Part shown: positions 1 through 7,001 of the stretch, piece by piece
Layout: each line of letters begins with the position of its first letter
Numbering within the stretch: position 1 is the first letter of the stretch
DNA from: Thermoplasmata archaeon
Lineage (GTDB): Archaea > Thermoplasmatota > Thermoplasmata > JAGHBH01
Reading direction: 5' to 3'
Assembly (NCBI GenBank): GCA_030673205.1
Contig: DAOVJP010000006.1
Coordinates: forward strand, 1-16,510
Length of the DNA stretch: 16,510 nucleotides
Made by a program: the position numbers and the translations under genes
The notes under the pieces: generated by a model
What the model was told of the DNA's origin: nothing
What the model saw: the letters and a program-made list of their open reading frames with translations, nothing else
Database searches by the model: none

Positions 1-1
1 A

Positions 2-757
2 GAACCCAAGGCCGAACCAAAGCCTGCCGTGGTCAAAACAGAAAAGGCCCCGGCCAAACCTGAGTCAAAAGTAGAGGTCATAGCCCCCGAGCCCAAGGCC
101 CCTGAAGCACCTGTTGCTCCAGAGGAGCCACTGAGCATAGGCGGCGCAGTGGAATTCAACCCCCATGTGAAAGCTCCCCGGAAAGCCCCGGCCAAACCTA
201 AGGAAGAGGCAAAACCCAAGGCTCCTGCACCACCCGCCCCCCCGAAGAACCGCATGCAAACGATCGAACTGGAGAAGGTAGTGGTGAACATCGGCGTCGG
301 AGAGGCAGGGGAGAAGATACTCCGGGCCGAGCGCGTGTTGGAGATGCTCACTGGTCAGAAGCCGATAAGGACTGTTTCCAAGACCACGAACAAGGATCTG
401 GGAATTCGTGATGGACAGGACATAGGATGCAAGGTCACACTCCGCGGAGAAAAGGCGGAGGACTTCCTCAAACGAGCTTTCTGGGTCCGTGAGAACAAGA
501 TATGGAAGTATTCCTTCGACCCCGAGGGCAATTTCTCATTCGGAATACCGGATTACACCGATTTCGAGGGCATGAGATACACCCCCGACATAGGGATATT
601 CGGAATGGACATATCCACCACCCTCCGGAGAAAGGGAGGAAAGCGTATCGCCACTCGGAAATTGTTGAAGCGCAAGATCCCCATGAACCACAGGATAACT
701 ACGAAGGAAGGATTGGAATATGCTCAATATAAATTCGACCTAGAGGTGATCAAATGA
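2..757 (+). CDS. rpl5: Large ribosomal subunit protein uL5, 5' partial, with long Ala/Pro/Lys-rich N-terminal extension
   Basis: uL5 binds 5S rRNA in the central protuberance of the large subunit. The conserved fold begins at the ATG at 254 (residue motif MQTIELEKVVVNIGVGEAG) and continues through TVSKTTNKDLGIRDG and the GIPDYTDFEG region to the stop at 755-757, about 167 residues, the usual archaeal size. The frame is open from 254 back to the window edge, giving at least 84 extra residues rich in Ala, Pro, Lys and Glu. A GTG at 29 is in frame but has no SD, and neither does the ATG at 254, so the true start probably lies upstream of the window. The stop overlaps the next start (ATGA at 754-757). 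Identity of the core is certain; the length of the extension is not resolved here. Confidence 0.95.
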   Translation, partial: EPKAEPKPAVVKTEKAPAKPESKVEVIAPEPKAPEAPVAPEEPLSIGGAVEFNPHVKAPRKAPAKPKEEAKPKAPAPPAPPKNRMQTIELEKVVVNIGVGEAGEKILRAERVLEMLTGQKPIRTVSKTTNKDLGIRDGQDIGCKVTLRGEKAEDFLKRAFWVRENKIWKYSFDPEGNFSFGIPDYTDFEGMRYTPDIGIFGMDISTTLRRKGGKRIATRKLLKRKIPMNHRITTKEGLEYAQYKFDLEVIK

Positions 758-909
758 AACCAGCCCACCCGGTCAAGATGTTCGGTCGGAAGAAAGGATG
801 CGATAGATGTGGACGTAAGCGGGGCATCATACGAAAGTATGGTATGCATCTGTGTCGTCAGTGTTTCCGAGAGATAGCTCCGGAGATAGGGTTTAAAAAA
901 TATTCATAG
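754..909 (+). CDS. rps14: Small ribosomal subunit protein uS14, zinc-binding short form
   Basis: A 51-residue protein starting MKPAHPVKMFGRKKG, the short zinc-ribbon form of uS14 that binds 16S rRNA in the head of the small subunit. The four zinc ligands are visible as two CxxC pairs: C16-x-x-C19 in GCDRCGRK and C34-x-x-C37 in LCRQC. The C-terminus FREIAPEIGFKKYS matches the family. It starts inside the uL5 stop (ATGA), which suggests translational coupling, and an SD for the next gene begins at its stop codon. The length is normal for archaea. Confidence 0.95.
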   Translation: MKPAHPVKMFGRKKGCDRCGRKRGIIRKYGMHLCRQCFREIAPEIGFKKYS

Positions 910-921
910 GAGGAGATAGAT

Positions 922-1311
922 ATGCAACATGATCCATTGAACGATGCCCTCGTCACCATAAAGAATGCAGAGATGGCGGGGAAGAAAGAGTGTGCCATAA
1001 AGCCCTCCTCCAAATTGATAGGTCGAGTGCTGAAGGTAATGGAAGAGTACAATTACATCACACAATTCGAATATGTGGAGGATGGAAGAGGGGGGCTGTT
1101 CAATGTCCTTCTCAACGGCCACATAAACAATTGTGGAGTGATAAAGCCGAGATATGCCGTTTCCAGAAAGAACCTAGAACGTTTCGAGAAGCGATTCCTC
1201 CCTGCCCAGGATTTTGGGGTGATAATCATATCCACCACGAAGGGAGTTATGAGTCACTCCTCAGCAAAGGATGTTGGCATAGGAGGAAAGCTCCTGGGTT
1301 TCGTATACTGA
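922..1311 (+). CDS. rps8: Small ribosomal subunit protein uS8
   Basis: uS8 binds helix 21 of 16S rRNA and is a primary assembly protein of the small subunit platform. The 129-residue product has the archaeal/eukaryotic form: DPLNDALVTIKNAE at the N-terminus, a central PRYAVSRKNLERFEKRFLP segment, and a C-terminus STTKGVMSHSSAKD-x-GIGGKLLGFVY. The length is typical for archaea. The start is set by a strong SD (AGGAGGAGA, 908-916) five bases upstream of the ATG. The next gene, uL6, follows at once. Confidence 0.97.
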   Translation: MQHDPLNDALVTIKNAEMAGKKECAIKPSSKLIGRVLKVMEEYNYITQFEYVEDGRGGLFNVLLNGHINNCGVIKPRYAVSRKNLERFEKRFLPAQDFGVIIISTTKGVMSHSSAKDVGIGGKLLGFVY

Positions 1312-1316
1312 GGTGA
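1310..1316 (+). promoter_or_regulatory. SD deciding the start of uL6
   Basis: GAGGTGA overlaps the uS8 stop codon and lies five bases before the ATG at 1322. The in-frame GTG at 1313 lies inside this SD, so it is unlikely to be the start. Confidence 0.65.
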
Positions 1317-1321
1317 GAAGA

Positions 1322-1858
1322 ATGCCCGTTGCAGCGAGAATAGAGAAAAGGACGAACATCCTCGAAGGAGCTAGCGCTTCCTTGAAGAAAGGGATGTTGA
1401 CCATCACTGGCCCCAAGGGTGCATTGAGCCGTGAGTTTCACGACCCAAAGATAACTTTGGCCATGGAGGGAAAAGAGGTCGTGATAAAGACCGAACTGCC
1501 TCAGACAAGAGAGAAGGCCCTTGTGGGAACATGGAACGCCCATGTGAACAACATGCTCAGAGGAGTAACGGAGGGCTTCACATACAGAATGAAACTGGTA
1601 TATTCTCACTTTCCAGTAAAAGTGAGCGTGAAAGGGGATCAGGTCGTAATAGAGAACTTTTCCGGAGAGAAAAGCCCCCGCTTCGCCAGAATAATGGAGG
1701 GAGCGAAGGTGACCGCAAAAGGAGATCAGGTCACCATAGAGGGTATAGACAAAGAGAACGTGGGACAAACCATGGCCAATATAGAAAGGGCCACCCGGAT
1801 AAAGGGTTTCGACAGAAGGGTGTTCCAGGATGGCATATATCTAGTGGCAAAGGAGTGA
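1322..1858 (+). CDS. rpl6: Large ribosomal subunit protein uL6
   Basis: uL6 sits near the sarcin-ricin loop and the factor-binding site of the large subunit. The 178-residue product starts MPVAARIEKRTNI and contains two repeated half-domains, as the family does: the first around LTITGPKGALSREF with WNAHVNNMLRGVTEGF, the second around ENFSGEKSPRFARIMEGAKV and IEGIDKENVGQTMANIE. It ends GFDRRVFQDGIYLVAKE, typical of archaeal and eukaryotic L6/L9. I chose the ATG at 1322 because the SD at 1310-1316 fits it; the GTG at 1313 would add only three residues. eL32 starts six bases after the stop. Confidence 0.96.
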   Translation: MPVAARIEKRTNILEGASASLKKGMLTITGPKGALSREFHDPKITLAMEGKEVVIKTELPQTREKALVGTWNAHVNNMLRGVTEGFTYRMKLVYSHFPVKVSVKGDQVVIENFSGEKSPRFARIMEGAKVTAKGDQVTIEGIDKENVGQTMANIERATRIKGFDRRVFQDGIYLVAKE

Positions 1859-1864
1859 TGGTCC

Positions 1865-2320
1865 ATGGCAGGAAAAGATAAGAAAGTGAAGATAGTCGAC
1901 GAAAAACCAAAGGCGCCAGGTAAGATAAGACCTGTGCTGTCTGCTGATGTTCAGGACCATTTTGAGAAGAGGGCGGCCAGGAAGAAAAAACAACCTAATT
2001 TCCGCCGTCAGGAGTGGTTCCGTTACAAGAGACTGGGAACCAAGTGGAGAAAACCCAAGGGCCTGCATTCAAAGGCGAGAACGAACCTGAAATATCGGGC
2101 GCCGAACGTCCGGGTCGGATACGGCAGCCCTGCGAAAGCTAGGGGATTACATCCATCGGGCTTCCGTGAGGTCTTGGTCTACAACCCCAATGACCTTGAG
2201 AGCCTTGACCCAACCGTCAACGCCGCTAGGATCGCCCATGGCGTTGGGACCAGGAAGAGGATGGATATAGTCAAGAGGGCTGAGAAACTCAAGATACATG
2301 TTCTTAACGGAGGTGTCTAG
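1865..2320 (+). CDS. rpl32e: Large ribosomal subunit protein eL32
   Basis: eL32 is an archaeal/eukaryotic-specific large subunit protein with no bacterial counterpart, so it helps fix the domain of the organism. The 151-residue product has the conserved core PNFRRQEWFRYKRLGTKWRKPKG, then RAPNVRVGYGSPAKARGLHPSGF and a C-terminal NPNDLESLDP region ending in GTRKRMDIVKRAEKL. The first 30 or so residues are a charged extension (MAGKDKKVKIVDEKPKAP) ahead of the core. The stop codon is directly abutted by the eL19 start, and the SD for eL19 (GGAGGTG, about 2309-2315) lies within this coding region. Confidence 0.95.
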   Translation: MAGKDKKVKIVDEKPKAPGKIRPVLSADVQDHFEKRAARKKKQPNFRRQEWFRYKRLGTKWRKPKGLHSKARTNLKYRAPNVRVGYGSPAKARGLHPSGFREVLVYNPNDLESLDPTVNAARIAHGVGTRKRMDIVKRAEKLKIHVLNGGV

Positions 2321-2779
2321 ATGGATCTACGTCCAAAAAGAAGAATGGCCGCAGACGTGCTCGGATGCGGTGTCAACAGAGTGTACATAGACCCGTCCGC
2401 CATGGAAGAAGTGTACGAGGCCGTCACCAAAGAGGATATTCGTTTCCTTGTGAACGGCGGCCTCATCAAGGCGAAACAAAAGAAGGGCATATCCCGCGGA
2501 AGGGCCAGGCATGCAGCCCAACAGAAGAAGAAGGGAAAGCGCATAGGGCCTGGATCCAGAAAGGGCAGCAAATACGCCCGCCTCACCAAGAAGCAGAGAT
2601 GGATACGGGTCATCCGCCCCATACGGGCGAGCCTGAGAGAGATGAGGGAAGATGGAAGCATAGATAGTTCGACCTACCGCGAATTCTATATGCTGGCCAA
2701 AGGCGGCGTGTTCAAGGATAAGACCCACCTCAAGGCCCACCTTATAAGCAGCGGAAAGATGAAAGGAGGGAAAGCATAA
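2321..2779 (+). CDS. rpl19e: Large ribosomal subunit protein eL19
   Basis: eL19 is an archaeal/eukaryotic large subunit protein near the exit tunnel; in structures its C-terminal helix reaches towards the small subunit. The 152-residue product shows the family pattern: LRPKRRMAADVLGCGVNRVYIDP at the N-terminus, a very basic stretch SRGRARHAAQQKKKGKRIG-x-GSRKG, then WIRVIRPIRASLREMREDG and YREFYMLAKGGVFKDKTHLK. The length is typical. It starts immediately after the eL32 stop, and its own stop overlaps the uL18 start by one base (TAATG), consistent with coupled translation. Confidence 0.96.
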   Translation: MDLRPKRRMAADVLGCGVNRVYIDPSAMEEVYEAVTKEDIRFLVNGGLIKAKQKKGISRGRARHAAQQKKKGKRIGPGSRKGSKYARLTKKQRWIRVIRPIRASLREMREDGSIDSSTYREFYMLAKGGVFKDKTHLKAHLISSGKMKGGKA

Positions 2780-3288
2780 TGGCACACGGACCAAGGTATA
2801 GGATACCTTTCAGGCGGAGACTTGAGAAAAGGACCAATTACAAAAAGAGGCGCGCCCTTCTACTATCATATAAGACCCGCATGGTCGTTCGCCGCTCCTC
2901 AAAGTATGTACAAGTGCAATTCATCGACTACGATGTCCAGGGAGACAAAGTGGTGACCACCGCATATTCCCGTGAACTCACCAAATATGGATGGAGCGGT
3001 TCTGGAAAATCCATTCCTGCAGCGTATCTCACCGGATATCTCGCAGGGAAGAGAGCCCTCGACTCAGGGGTCACCGCTGCGGTGCTCGACCTGGGATTAG
3101 CGATCTCACACCCCAATGGCCGTTTGTTAAGCGCTCTCAAGGGCGCCTCGGAAGCAGGGGTAGATGTCCCGCACGACCCAAAAGTACTCCCCTCCGATGA
3201 GAGAGTAAGCGGGAAACACATAGACGACAAGACGCCGGACCTTATTCAAAAGGTCAAAGCACAGATAGACACACTCAAGGAGGCCTAG
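2779..3288 (+). CDS. rpl18: Large ribosomal subunit protein uL18
   Basis: uL18 binds 5S rRNA together with uL5. The 169-residue protein begins MAHGPRYRIPFRRRLEKRTNY, the archaeal/eukaryotic L5-type N-terminus. It continues with a long basic helix, KYVQVQFIDYDVQGDKV, the GSGKSIPAAYLTGYLAGKRA segment and VLDLGLAISHPNGRLLSALKGASEAG. The length is as expected for archaea. The start codon overlaps the eL19 stop and an SD (AAAGGAGGGA) precedes it within eL19. uS5 follows two bases after the stop. Confidence 0.96.
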   Translation: MAHGPRYRIPFRRRLEKRTNYKKRRALLLSYKTRMVVRRSSKYVQVQFIDYDVQGDKVVTTAYSRELTKYGWSGSGKSIPAAYLTGYLAGKRALDSGVTAAVLDLGLAISHPNGRLLSALKGASEAGVDVPHDPKVLPSDERVSGKHIDDKTPDLIQKVKAQIDTLKEA

Positions 3289-3290
3289 AA

Positions 3291-4091
3291 ATGGACTGGG
3301 AACCCAAGACAGAACTTGGACGGCAGGTGAGAGACGGGAACATAACCACCATGCACGATGCACTGGAATCACGCCTTTCTCTCAGAGAAGCTGAGATAGT
3401 GGACATACTATTGCCGGAGATGGAGGATATCGTACTTGACGTGAACATGGTCCAGAGAATGACCGACTCTGGACGGAGAGTCCGTTTCACTGTTACCGTT
3501 GCAGTGGGCAATGGAGACGGATATGTTGGAGTAGCTAGTGTGAAAGGCCACGAGGTCGGCCCAACGATACGCAAGGGCATAGACCGCGCCAAACTGTGCA
3601 TCATAGAGGTCAAGAGAGGCTGCGGATCCTGGGAATGCGGCTGTGGAGAACCCCATACCGTACCCTTCGCCGTGAAGGGAAAATCAGGCTCTGTGGAAGT
3701 GTATTTCCGACCGGCACCTCGAGGGGTCTCTCTTGCCACCGGCGACATTGCCAAGAGCATATTGACCCTGTCCGGAGTGAAGGATGTGTGGGGATTCACA
3801 AAGGGCCACACCAAGACTACTATCAACTATGCTAACGCTGTTTTCGACGCATTAAAATCTACCACTACCATGCGCGTGACCGCTGGCATCACCGACAATT
3901 TGAACATACACACCGGGATATCAGATGTTGTTCCCCCTGCGGCCTCTTTCATAGATAGCAAAGATATGGAGAAGACCGCTGAGACTCCTGAGAACACAGC
4001 GCCAGAAACAACTCCCGTAAAAGAAGCGGCGCCAGAAAAGGACAAAGAGGAAGCAAAGACTCCTCCCACCCCTACGGAAGGTGGTGAATGA
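3291..4091 (+). CDS. rps5: Small ribosomal subunit protein uS5 with acidic Pro/Thr/Glu-rich C-terminal tail
   Basis: uS5 lines the mRNA entry channel and contributes to decoding accuracy. Residues 1-218 match the archaeal/eukaryotic S5/S2 form: WEPKTELGRQVRDG, the dsRNA-binding fold with VTVAVGNGDGYVGVASVKG, the cysteine-containing RGCGSWECGCGEPHTVPF and GDIAKSILTLSGVKDVWGFT. After PPAASFIDSK, about 45 residues of Glu, Thr, Pro and Lys with no hydrophobic pattern form a disordered tail, making the protein 266 residues long. The tail is in frame without interruption and its stop overlaps the uL30 start, so it is probably real coding sequence and not a frameshift. Confidence 0.96.
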   Translation: MDWEPKTELGRQVRDGNITTMHDALESRLSLREAEIVDILLPEMEDIVLDVNMVQRMTDSGRRVRFTVTVAVGNGDGYVGVASVKGHEVGPTIRKGIDRAKLCIIEVKRGCGSWECGCGEPHTVPFAVKGKSGSVEVYFRPAPRGVSLATGDIAKSILTLSGVKDVWGFTKGHTKTTINYANAVFDALKSTTTMRVTAGITDNLNIHTGISDVVPPAASFIDSKDMEKTAETPENTAPETTPVKEAAPEKDKEEAKTPPTPTEGGE

Positions 4092-4762
4092 TGGCCATTG
4101 CTGTGATACGCGTCAGAGGCGGAATAAACGCCGTCTCCGGGGTCAACGAGACCCTGAGCTATCTGAATCTCACAAGGATAAACCACTGTGCTGTCATCCC
4201 GTTCACCGATTCCTACAAAGGGATGCTCCATAGGGTAAAGGACTATATCACCTGGGGCGAGATAGCTCCGGAGACCCTTGCCCGTCTGATCGTCCTCAAA
4301 GGAGAAGTAGATGGGGGGGAGAAGCTCACGGACGAGTATGTGAAGAAGAACACCGAATACTCTTCCATAATGGGTCTTGCCAAGGCCATAACGAAGGACG
4401 AGATCAAATACAACAAGATATCCGGCATATGCCCATTGTTCCGTCTTCATCCCCCTATAAAGGGATACGAAGGAGTAAAAAAGCATTACAATATCGTGCA
4501 TCCCGCCAGAGGCGGAGCCCTGGGATACAGAGGAGAAAAGATCAATGCTCTTCTGCTTAGGATGCTCCCCTCCCCGACCATAAAGGACGAGAAGGGTAAG
4601 AAAGGAAAGCCAGCAGCAAAGGAAGAGAAAGCTGGCCCTAGCAAGACCCCTGCCAAAGAGAAGAAAGGAAAGGCTGTTCCTGGCTCAAAGGTGAAGAAAG
4701 CACCTTCTAAGAAGACCCAGGCCTCTACGAAGAAGTCCAAACCCAAGAAGAAGGAGGAATAG
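4088..4762 (+). CDS. rpl30: Large ribosomal subunit protein uL30 with Lys-rich C-terminal tail
   Basis: The first 160 residues are archaeal uL30 (relative of eukaryotic L7): MMAIAVIRVRGGINAVSGVN, NLTRINHCAVIPFTDSYKGM, the KDYITWGEIAPETLARLI segment and the C-terminal RLHPPIKGYEGVKKHYN with RGGALGYRGEKIN. Archaeal forms usually end there, at about 150-160 residues. Here about 63 more residues follow, dominated by Lys with Ala, Pro, Ser and Glu (for example KKGKPAAKEEKAG), very basic and probably disordered. Two adjacent ATG codons (4088 and 4091) could start it; the first overlaps the uS5 stop. uL15 follows two bases after the stop. Confidence 0.95.
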   Translation: MMAIAVIRVRGGINAVSGVNETLSYLNLTRINHCAVIPFTDSYKGMLHRVKDYITWGEIAPETLARLIVLKGEVDGGEKLTDEYVKKNTEYSSIMGLAKAITKDEIKYNKISGICPLFRLHPPIKGYEGVKKHYNIVHPARGGALGYRGEKINALLLRMLPSPTIKDEKGKKGKPAAKEEKAGPSKTPAKEKKGKAVPGSKVKKAPSKKTQASTKKSKPKKKEE

Positions 4763-4764
4763 AT

Positions 4765-5208
4765 ATGCACCGATCGAACAAGTTCAGAGGACACAGGACC
4801 CATGGTCGTGGGAAGAAAGCGGGCAGAGGTGCTGGCAAGAGGGGAGGAAAGGGCAACGCAGGATTGCACAAGCACAAGTTCACTTGGACCATACGCTATG
4901 ACCCAGACCATTTCGGCCGCCATGGGTTCAAACGCCCCCAGAAGGTGCTAGCCCGGGAAGCGATACTCGCTTTGAATGTACGGGACGTGGACAAGATGGC
5001 CAAAGACCAGGGGCTGAAGGAGATCGACCTCTCTTCCATGGGGTTCGGCAAGCTCCTCGGCTCGGGAAAGATTGAAAAACCCCTAAAAATTACCGTAGAC
5101 ACAGCCTCACCCCTTGCGATGGAAAAAGTGAAGGCTGCTGGCGGCGAGATAATACTATCTCAGAACGAGTCCGAAAAGAAGACCTCTGAGAAAGGCAAGA
5201 AGGAATAA
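4765..5208 (+). CDS. rpl15: Large ribosomal subunit protein uL15
   Basis: uL15 is an early-binding large subunit protein. The N-terminal half is the typical Gly/Arg/Lys/His-rich extension that threads into rRNA (FRGHRTHGRGKKAGRGAGKR), followed by the archaeal HKHKFTWTIRYDPDHFGRHG and a globular end with SMGFGKLLGSGKI and VDTASPLAMEKVKAAGGEI. The 147-residue length is normal. The SD AAGGAGGA (4751-4758), inside the uL30 tail, sits six bases upstream of the ATG. The last 15 residues are a short Lys/Glu/Ser tail. secY starts eight bases after the stop. Confidence 0.96.
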   Translation: MHRSNKFRGHRTHGRGKKAGRGAGKRGGKGNAGLHKHKFTWTIRYDPDHFGRHGFKRPQKVLAREAILALNVRDVDKMAKDQGLKEIDLSSMGFGKLLGSGKIEKPLKITVDTASPLAMEKVKAAGGEIILSQNESEKKTSEKGKKE

Positions 5209-5216
5209 GTGATCTC

Positions 5217-6962
5217 ATGGACATCGGAGCAGAGAGCATACCCCGGGACAAGCGGATGGCCATACCCATCATCATATTTTGGGTATTCATGATCTTCCTA
5301 GCTATGAGCTGGAAGAATGTTAGCGGCCCCGCTCTATATCTCCTGATGCTCGTCTCCGCCCCCCTTATGGGGGTACTATACCTCGGGTTCTCCTATGTTG
5401 GAGAGGGAAGCAAGCTCTATGGTCTCCGACCTATAACGGACAGATTACCAGCGGTAAAAAGGCCAGAGGGCGTACATGTCCATTTCAAGACCAAGATGTT
5501 CTGGACCATAGGCATCCTCATCCTCTATTTCATACTCACCAACGTCTTCATCTATGGCCTGGATCAGGCCACGACCGTGGATGTGTTCGCCTCCTACCGC
5601 GCCATACTAGCAGGGGCTCAGGGATCCCTTATGCATTTGGGGATAGGTCCCATTGTAACGGGCAGCATCATAATGCAGTTGTTCACAGGGGCCAAGATAA
5701 TCAATCTGGACCTGTCGAACGAGCAGGACAAGGCTACCTATCAGGGCGTTCAGAAGCTCATAGTCATAATCATGATATTCGTCGAGGCCGTTCCCCAGGT
5801 CTACGGATATCTCAACCCCTCAACCTCCTTCGTGTCGGGGATGGACGGCCTATGGTCAGGCAACGGAGGCATGCTGGCAAAGACGTTCATAGTGGTTCAG
5901 CTCTTCATAGGAAGCTATCTCGTGTTCCTCATGGATGAGACGGTCTCGAAATGGGGAATAGGGTCCGGCATATCGCTGTTCATCGCAGCAGGCGTGAGCC
6001 AGGCCATATTCACCGGTACCCTCAACTGGATGCCCGCGAACTCCGCCGAGATAATGAGCGTCGCGAACCCACCGGCAGGAGCCATCCCAAAGACGTTCTA
6101 TCTCATCACCCACAGTTCCGCGAGCCAAATGGCAGGAGGGGGGATAGAACAGCTTATATTACAGCCTCCCAATCCTTTAATAGCCCTGGTTGGGACCATA
6201 GTCATCTTCCTATTGGTGGCATATGTCGAGTCCGCCAGGTTGGAGATACCTCTGGCCCATGAAAGCGGTCGGGGGTCCAGAGGACGTTATCCAATACGCC
6301 TTATCTATGCATCTAACATCCCTGTGATATTGATGGGAGCTTTGTTGGCCAACGTGAGCATGTTCTCGCTGTTGCTATGGAGCCATCCCACGATGCAGAA
6401 CCTTCCTCTTGTAGGGCAGAAATGGTGGATAGGAGCATACTTGCCCCAAAGCAACGAGCCGATATCAGGAATAGCCTGGTATTTGCAAGCTCCCAAAGGT
6501 TTGTACGAGTGGCTCTTACCCCTTATGAGCGAACGCTATCAACAGTCCTACCTCCCATTCCATGATCCCGGCCAGCTAATTGTCAGGCTGGTGCTCTATG
6601 TCATGGTGATGATAGTGGGTTCCATCATATTCGCCAAGTTCTGGATAGACACCACGAACATGGGAGCCAAGGACGTTGCCAAGCAGATACAGTCCAGCGG
6701 CATGAGGATCCCCGGATTCCGGAGAGAGCCGAAAAGGATGGAGATAGTGCTCGACAAATACATTCCAGTGGTCACCGTCCTTAGCGGAGCCTTTGTCGGG
6801 GCTCTGGCCGCAGGAGCTGACCTCATAGGTACAGTGGGTAATACCAGTGGTACCGGTTTGCTGCTTACTGTGGGCATTCTCATTCGTCTCTATGAACAGA
6901 TGGCGAAGGAAGAGATGATGGAGATGCACCCCATGCTTAGGGGATTCTTCAGCAATGAATAG
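5217..6962 (+). CDS. secY: Protein translocase subunit SecY (Sec61 alpha) with N-terminal two-helix extension
   Basis: SecY forms the protein-conducting channel in the cytoplasmic membrane. Residues from about 69 onward follow archaeal SecY: LRPITDRLPAVKRPEG, HLGIGPIVTGSIIMQLFTGA (plug and helix 2), YQGVQKLIVIIMIFVEAV, the highly conserved KWGIGSGISLFIAAGVSQ, the cytosolic loop RLEIPLAHESGRGSRGRYPI, SNIPVILMGALLANV, the ribosome-facing loop RIPGFRREPKRMEIVLDKYIP, and LIRLYEQMAKE near the end. At 581 residues it is well above the roughly 430-490 usual in archaea. The excess is an N-terminal piece with two hydrophobic segments (about 15-32 and 38-58) and longer extracytoplasmic loops (about 270-315 and 390-450). 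Its place after uL15 is conserved. Confidence 0.96.
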   Translation: MDIGAESIPRDKRMAIPIIIFWVFMIFLAMSWKNVSGPALYLLMLVSAPLMGVLYLGFSYVGEGSKLYGLRPITDRLPAVKRPEGVHVHFKTKMFWTIGILILYFILTNVFIYGLDQATTVDVFASYRAILAGAQGSLMHLGIGPIVTGSIIMQLFTGAKIINLDLSNEQDKATYQGVQKLIVIIMIFVEAVPQVYGYLNPSTSFVSGMDGLWSGNGGMLAKTFIVVQLFIGSYLVFLMDETVSKWGIGSGISLFIAAGVSQAIFTGTLNWMPANSAEIMSVANPPAGAIPKTFYLITHSSASQMAGGGIEQLILQPPNPLIALVGTIVIFLLVAYVESARLEIPLAHESGRGSRGRYPIRLIYASNIPVILMGALLANVSMFSLLLWSHPTMQNLPLVGQKWWIGAYLPQSNEPISGIAWYLQAPKGLYEWLLPLMSERYQQSYLPFHDPGQLIVRLVLYVMVMIVGSIIFAKFWIDTTNMGAKDVAKQIQSSGMRIPGFRREPKRMEIVLDKYIPVVTVLSGAFVGALAAGADLIGTVGNTSGTGLLLTVGILIRLYEQMAKEEMMEMHPMLRGFFSNE

Positions 6963-6968
6963 CGATAG

Positions 6969-6989
6969 CCCTCTCCCTGTGGGAGAGGG
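6969..6989 (+). other. Perfect 9-bp hairpin between secY and the EMC3-like gene
   Basis: CCCTCTCCC (6969-6977) and GGGAGAGGG (6981-6989) are perfect complements around the loop TGT. No T-run follows, so it does not look like a terminator. The right arm ends one base before the SD (GGTGAGGAG, 6990-6998) of the next gene, so the hairpin could affect translation initiation or act as an mRNA processing or stability element. Confidence 0.6.
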
Positions 6990-7001
6990 GGTGAGGAGAA
7001 C

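Noticed and set aside
3275..3826. A 183-codon minus-strand ORF opposite uS5
   Set aside because: It is antisense to a well-conserved ribosomal protein gene and has no start signal or known motif.
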